The notes under the pieces: model-generated
The model's input: the letters and a program-made list of their open reading frames with translations, nothing else
Database searches by the model: none
Told to the model about the DNA's origin: nothing
Shown: piece after piece, positions 23,448 to 23,909 of the stretch
How positions within the stretch are numbered: position 1 is the stretch's first letter
Layout: each line of letters begins with the position of its first letter
Translations under genes and position numbers: made by a program
Assembly (NCBI GenBank): GCA_043758025.1
Contig: JAYVOH010000259.1
Span: forward strand, 1 to 23,909
Length of the DNA stretch: 23,909 bases
Direction of reading: 5' to 3'
From: VFKE01 sp043758025
GTDB taxonomy: Bacteria > Verrucomicrobiota > Verrucomicrobiia > Verrucomicrobiales > Verrucomicrobiaceae

Positions 23448-23909
23448 CATCCCAAGAATTCAAAGCCAAGGCCACCTCCCTCATCGACGACCTCAAGGCG
23501 GTCTGTTTAAGTTATGGCCTGGGGAATGATGGAAACGAATACAAGATCATCACCCAGGTCTTCCTCTACAAATTCCTCAACGACAAATTCGCCCATGAGG
23601 TGAAGCGCATCGAGCCTGCCCTGGCCAAATCCAAATCTTGGGAGGACGCCCTGCGCGCCAAGTCAGCGGATGAGTATGAACTCATCCTCATGCTGCTCGG
23701 AGCCGATACCGCCCGGCTGAAGCCCGAGCACTTCCTCTCCAGCCTCTGGGGCAAGCAGAACGACAAAGACTTCGCCGCCACCCTCGATGCCACCCTGCTC
23801 GACATCGCCAGGCTCAATACCGACATCTTCTCCGTCAAGACCAACGACGGCCAGAAGATCGTCCTCTTTGATGCCGTCACCCAGTATGTCCACTCCCAGC
23901 GCGATGCCT
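23444..23909 (+). CDS. hsdM: Type I restriction-modification methyltransferase subunit HsdM (N-terminal part, runs off window)
   Basis: An ATG at 23444 overlapping the hsdR stop opens a frame that remains open for 155 codons to the window end. The protein starts MTSQEFKAKATSLIDDLK and continues with YKIITQVFLYKFLNDKFAHE, matching the N-terminal helical domain of type I HsdM subunits, which contacts HsdS and the target DNA. The SAM-binding and NPPF catalytic motifs would lie beyond the window. HsdM methylates adenine in the target set by HsdS and protects host DNA. The four-base overlap indicates an R-M gene order with translational coupling; hsdS is expected downstream but is not visible. Confidence 0.88.
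   Translation, partial: MTSQEFKAKATSLIDDLKAVCLSYGLGNDGNEYKIITQVFLYKFLNDKFAHEVKRIEPALAKSKSWEDALRAKSADEYELILMLLGADTARLKPEHFLSSLWGKQNDKDFAATLDATLLDIARLNTDIFSVKTNDGQKIVLFDAVTQYVHSQRDA

Noticed and set aside
1..23909. CRISPR arrays, tRNA or rRNA genes, complete insertion sequences, riboswitches
   Set aside because: I looked for regularly spaced repeats, cloverleaf-like segments and terminal inverted repeats and saw none that could be supported by eye.

Overview
The window reads as a chromosomal segment of a Gram-negative, GC-rich bacterium, most likely Verrucomicrobiota. The reasons are the DUF1549/DUF1553 + DUF1501 pair with an SHD1 domain, the ThuA-like secreted proteins, a RAYT-type transposase end, outer-membrane and lipoprotein genes, and the scarcity of clear Shine-Dalgarno sequences. 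This assignment is inferred from gene families, not from a marker-gene comparison. All genes but one (the lipoprotein at 218-1228) lie on the + strand. I saw no tRNA, rRNA, CRISPR array or complete insertion sequence.

Layout. 2-196 is the 3' end of a RAYT/IS200-like transposase. 218-1228 (minus) is a proline-rich lipoprotein carrying a duplicated module, and it diverges from rlmH (1336-1776). 1896-4841 is a large soluble multi-PAS histidine kinase of the HisKA_2 type. 4930-10380 is a compact, probably co-transcribed cluster: Rrf2 regulator, YezD-like small protein, outer-membrane porin, M14/AstE-AspA-like hydrolase, and an SsuA/SsuB/SsuC-type ABC importer. 10519-12834 is a hybrid kinase with a receiver at each end. 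12894-14537 is an unrecognised secreted protein with visibly lower GC. 14592-14780 holds the first 38 codons of a fused MFS/spermidine-synthase-type membrane protein, cut off abruptly. 14805-16440 is a tandem pair of secreted ThuA-domain proteins. 16548-20006 is the DUF1549/DUF1553 and DUF1501 pair. 20306 to the end is a type I restriction-modification locus (hsdR, then the start of hsdM), with hsdR broken by a frameshift near 22328-22332.

How the genes may work together. The 4930-10380 cluster is the most coherent unit. A four-cysteine Rrf2 regulator and a YezD/DUF2292 protein, both of types met in sulfur metabolism, precede a complete uptake route: porin, periplasmic binding lipoprotein, permease and ATPase. 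A cytoplasmic acyl-amino-acid or peptide hydrolase is embedded in it. I read it as uptake of a sulfonate-like or other organosulfur compound, possibly acylated, under Rrf2 control through a 31-bp inverted repeat in front of the regulator. No desulfonating monooxygenase is present in the window. The 14805-20006 block is typical of Verrucomicrobiota/Planctomycetota polysaccharide or surface-process gene sets, but its substrate cannot be read from the sequence.
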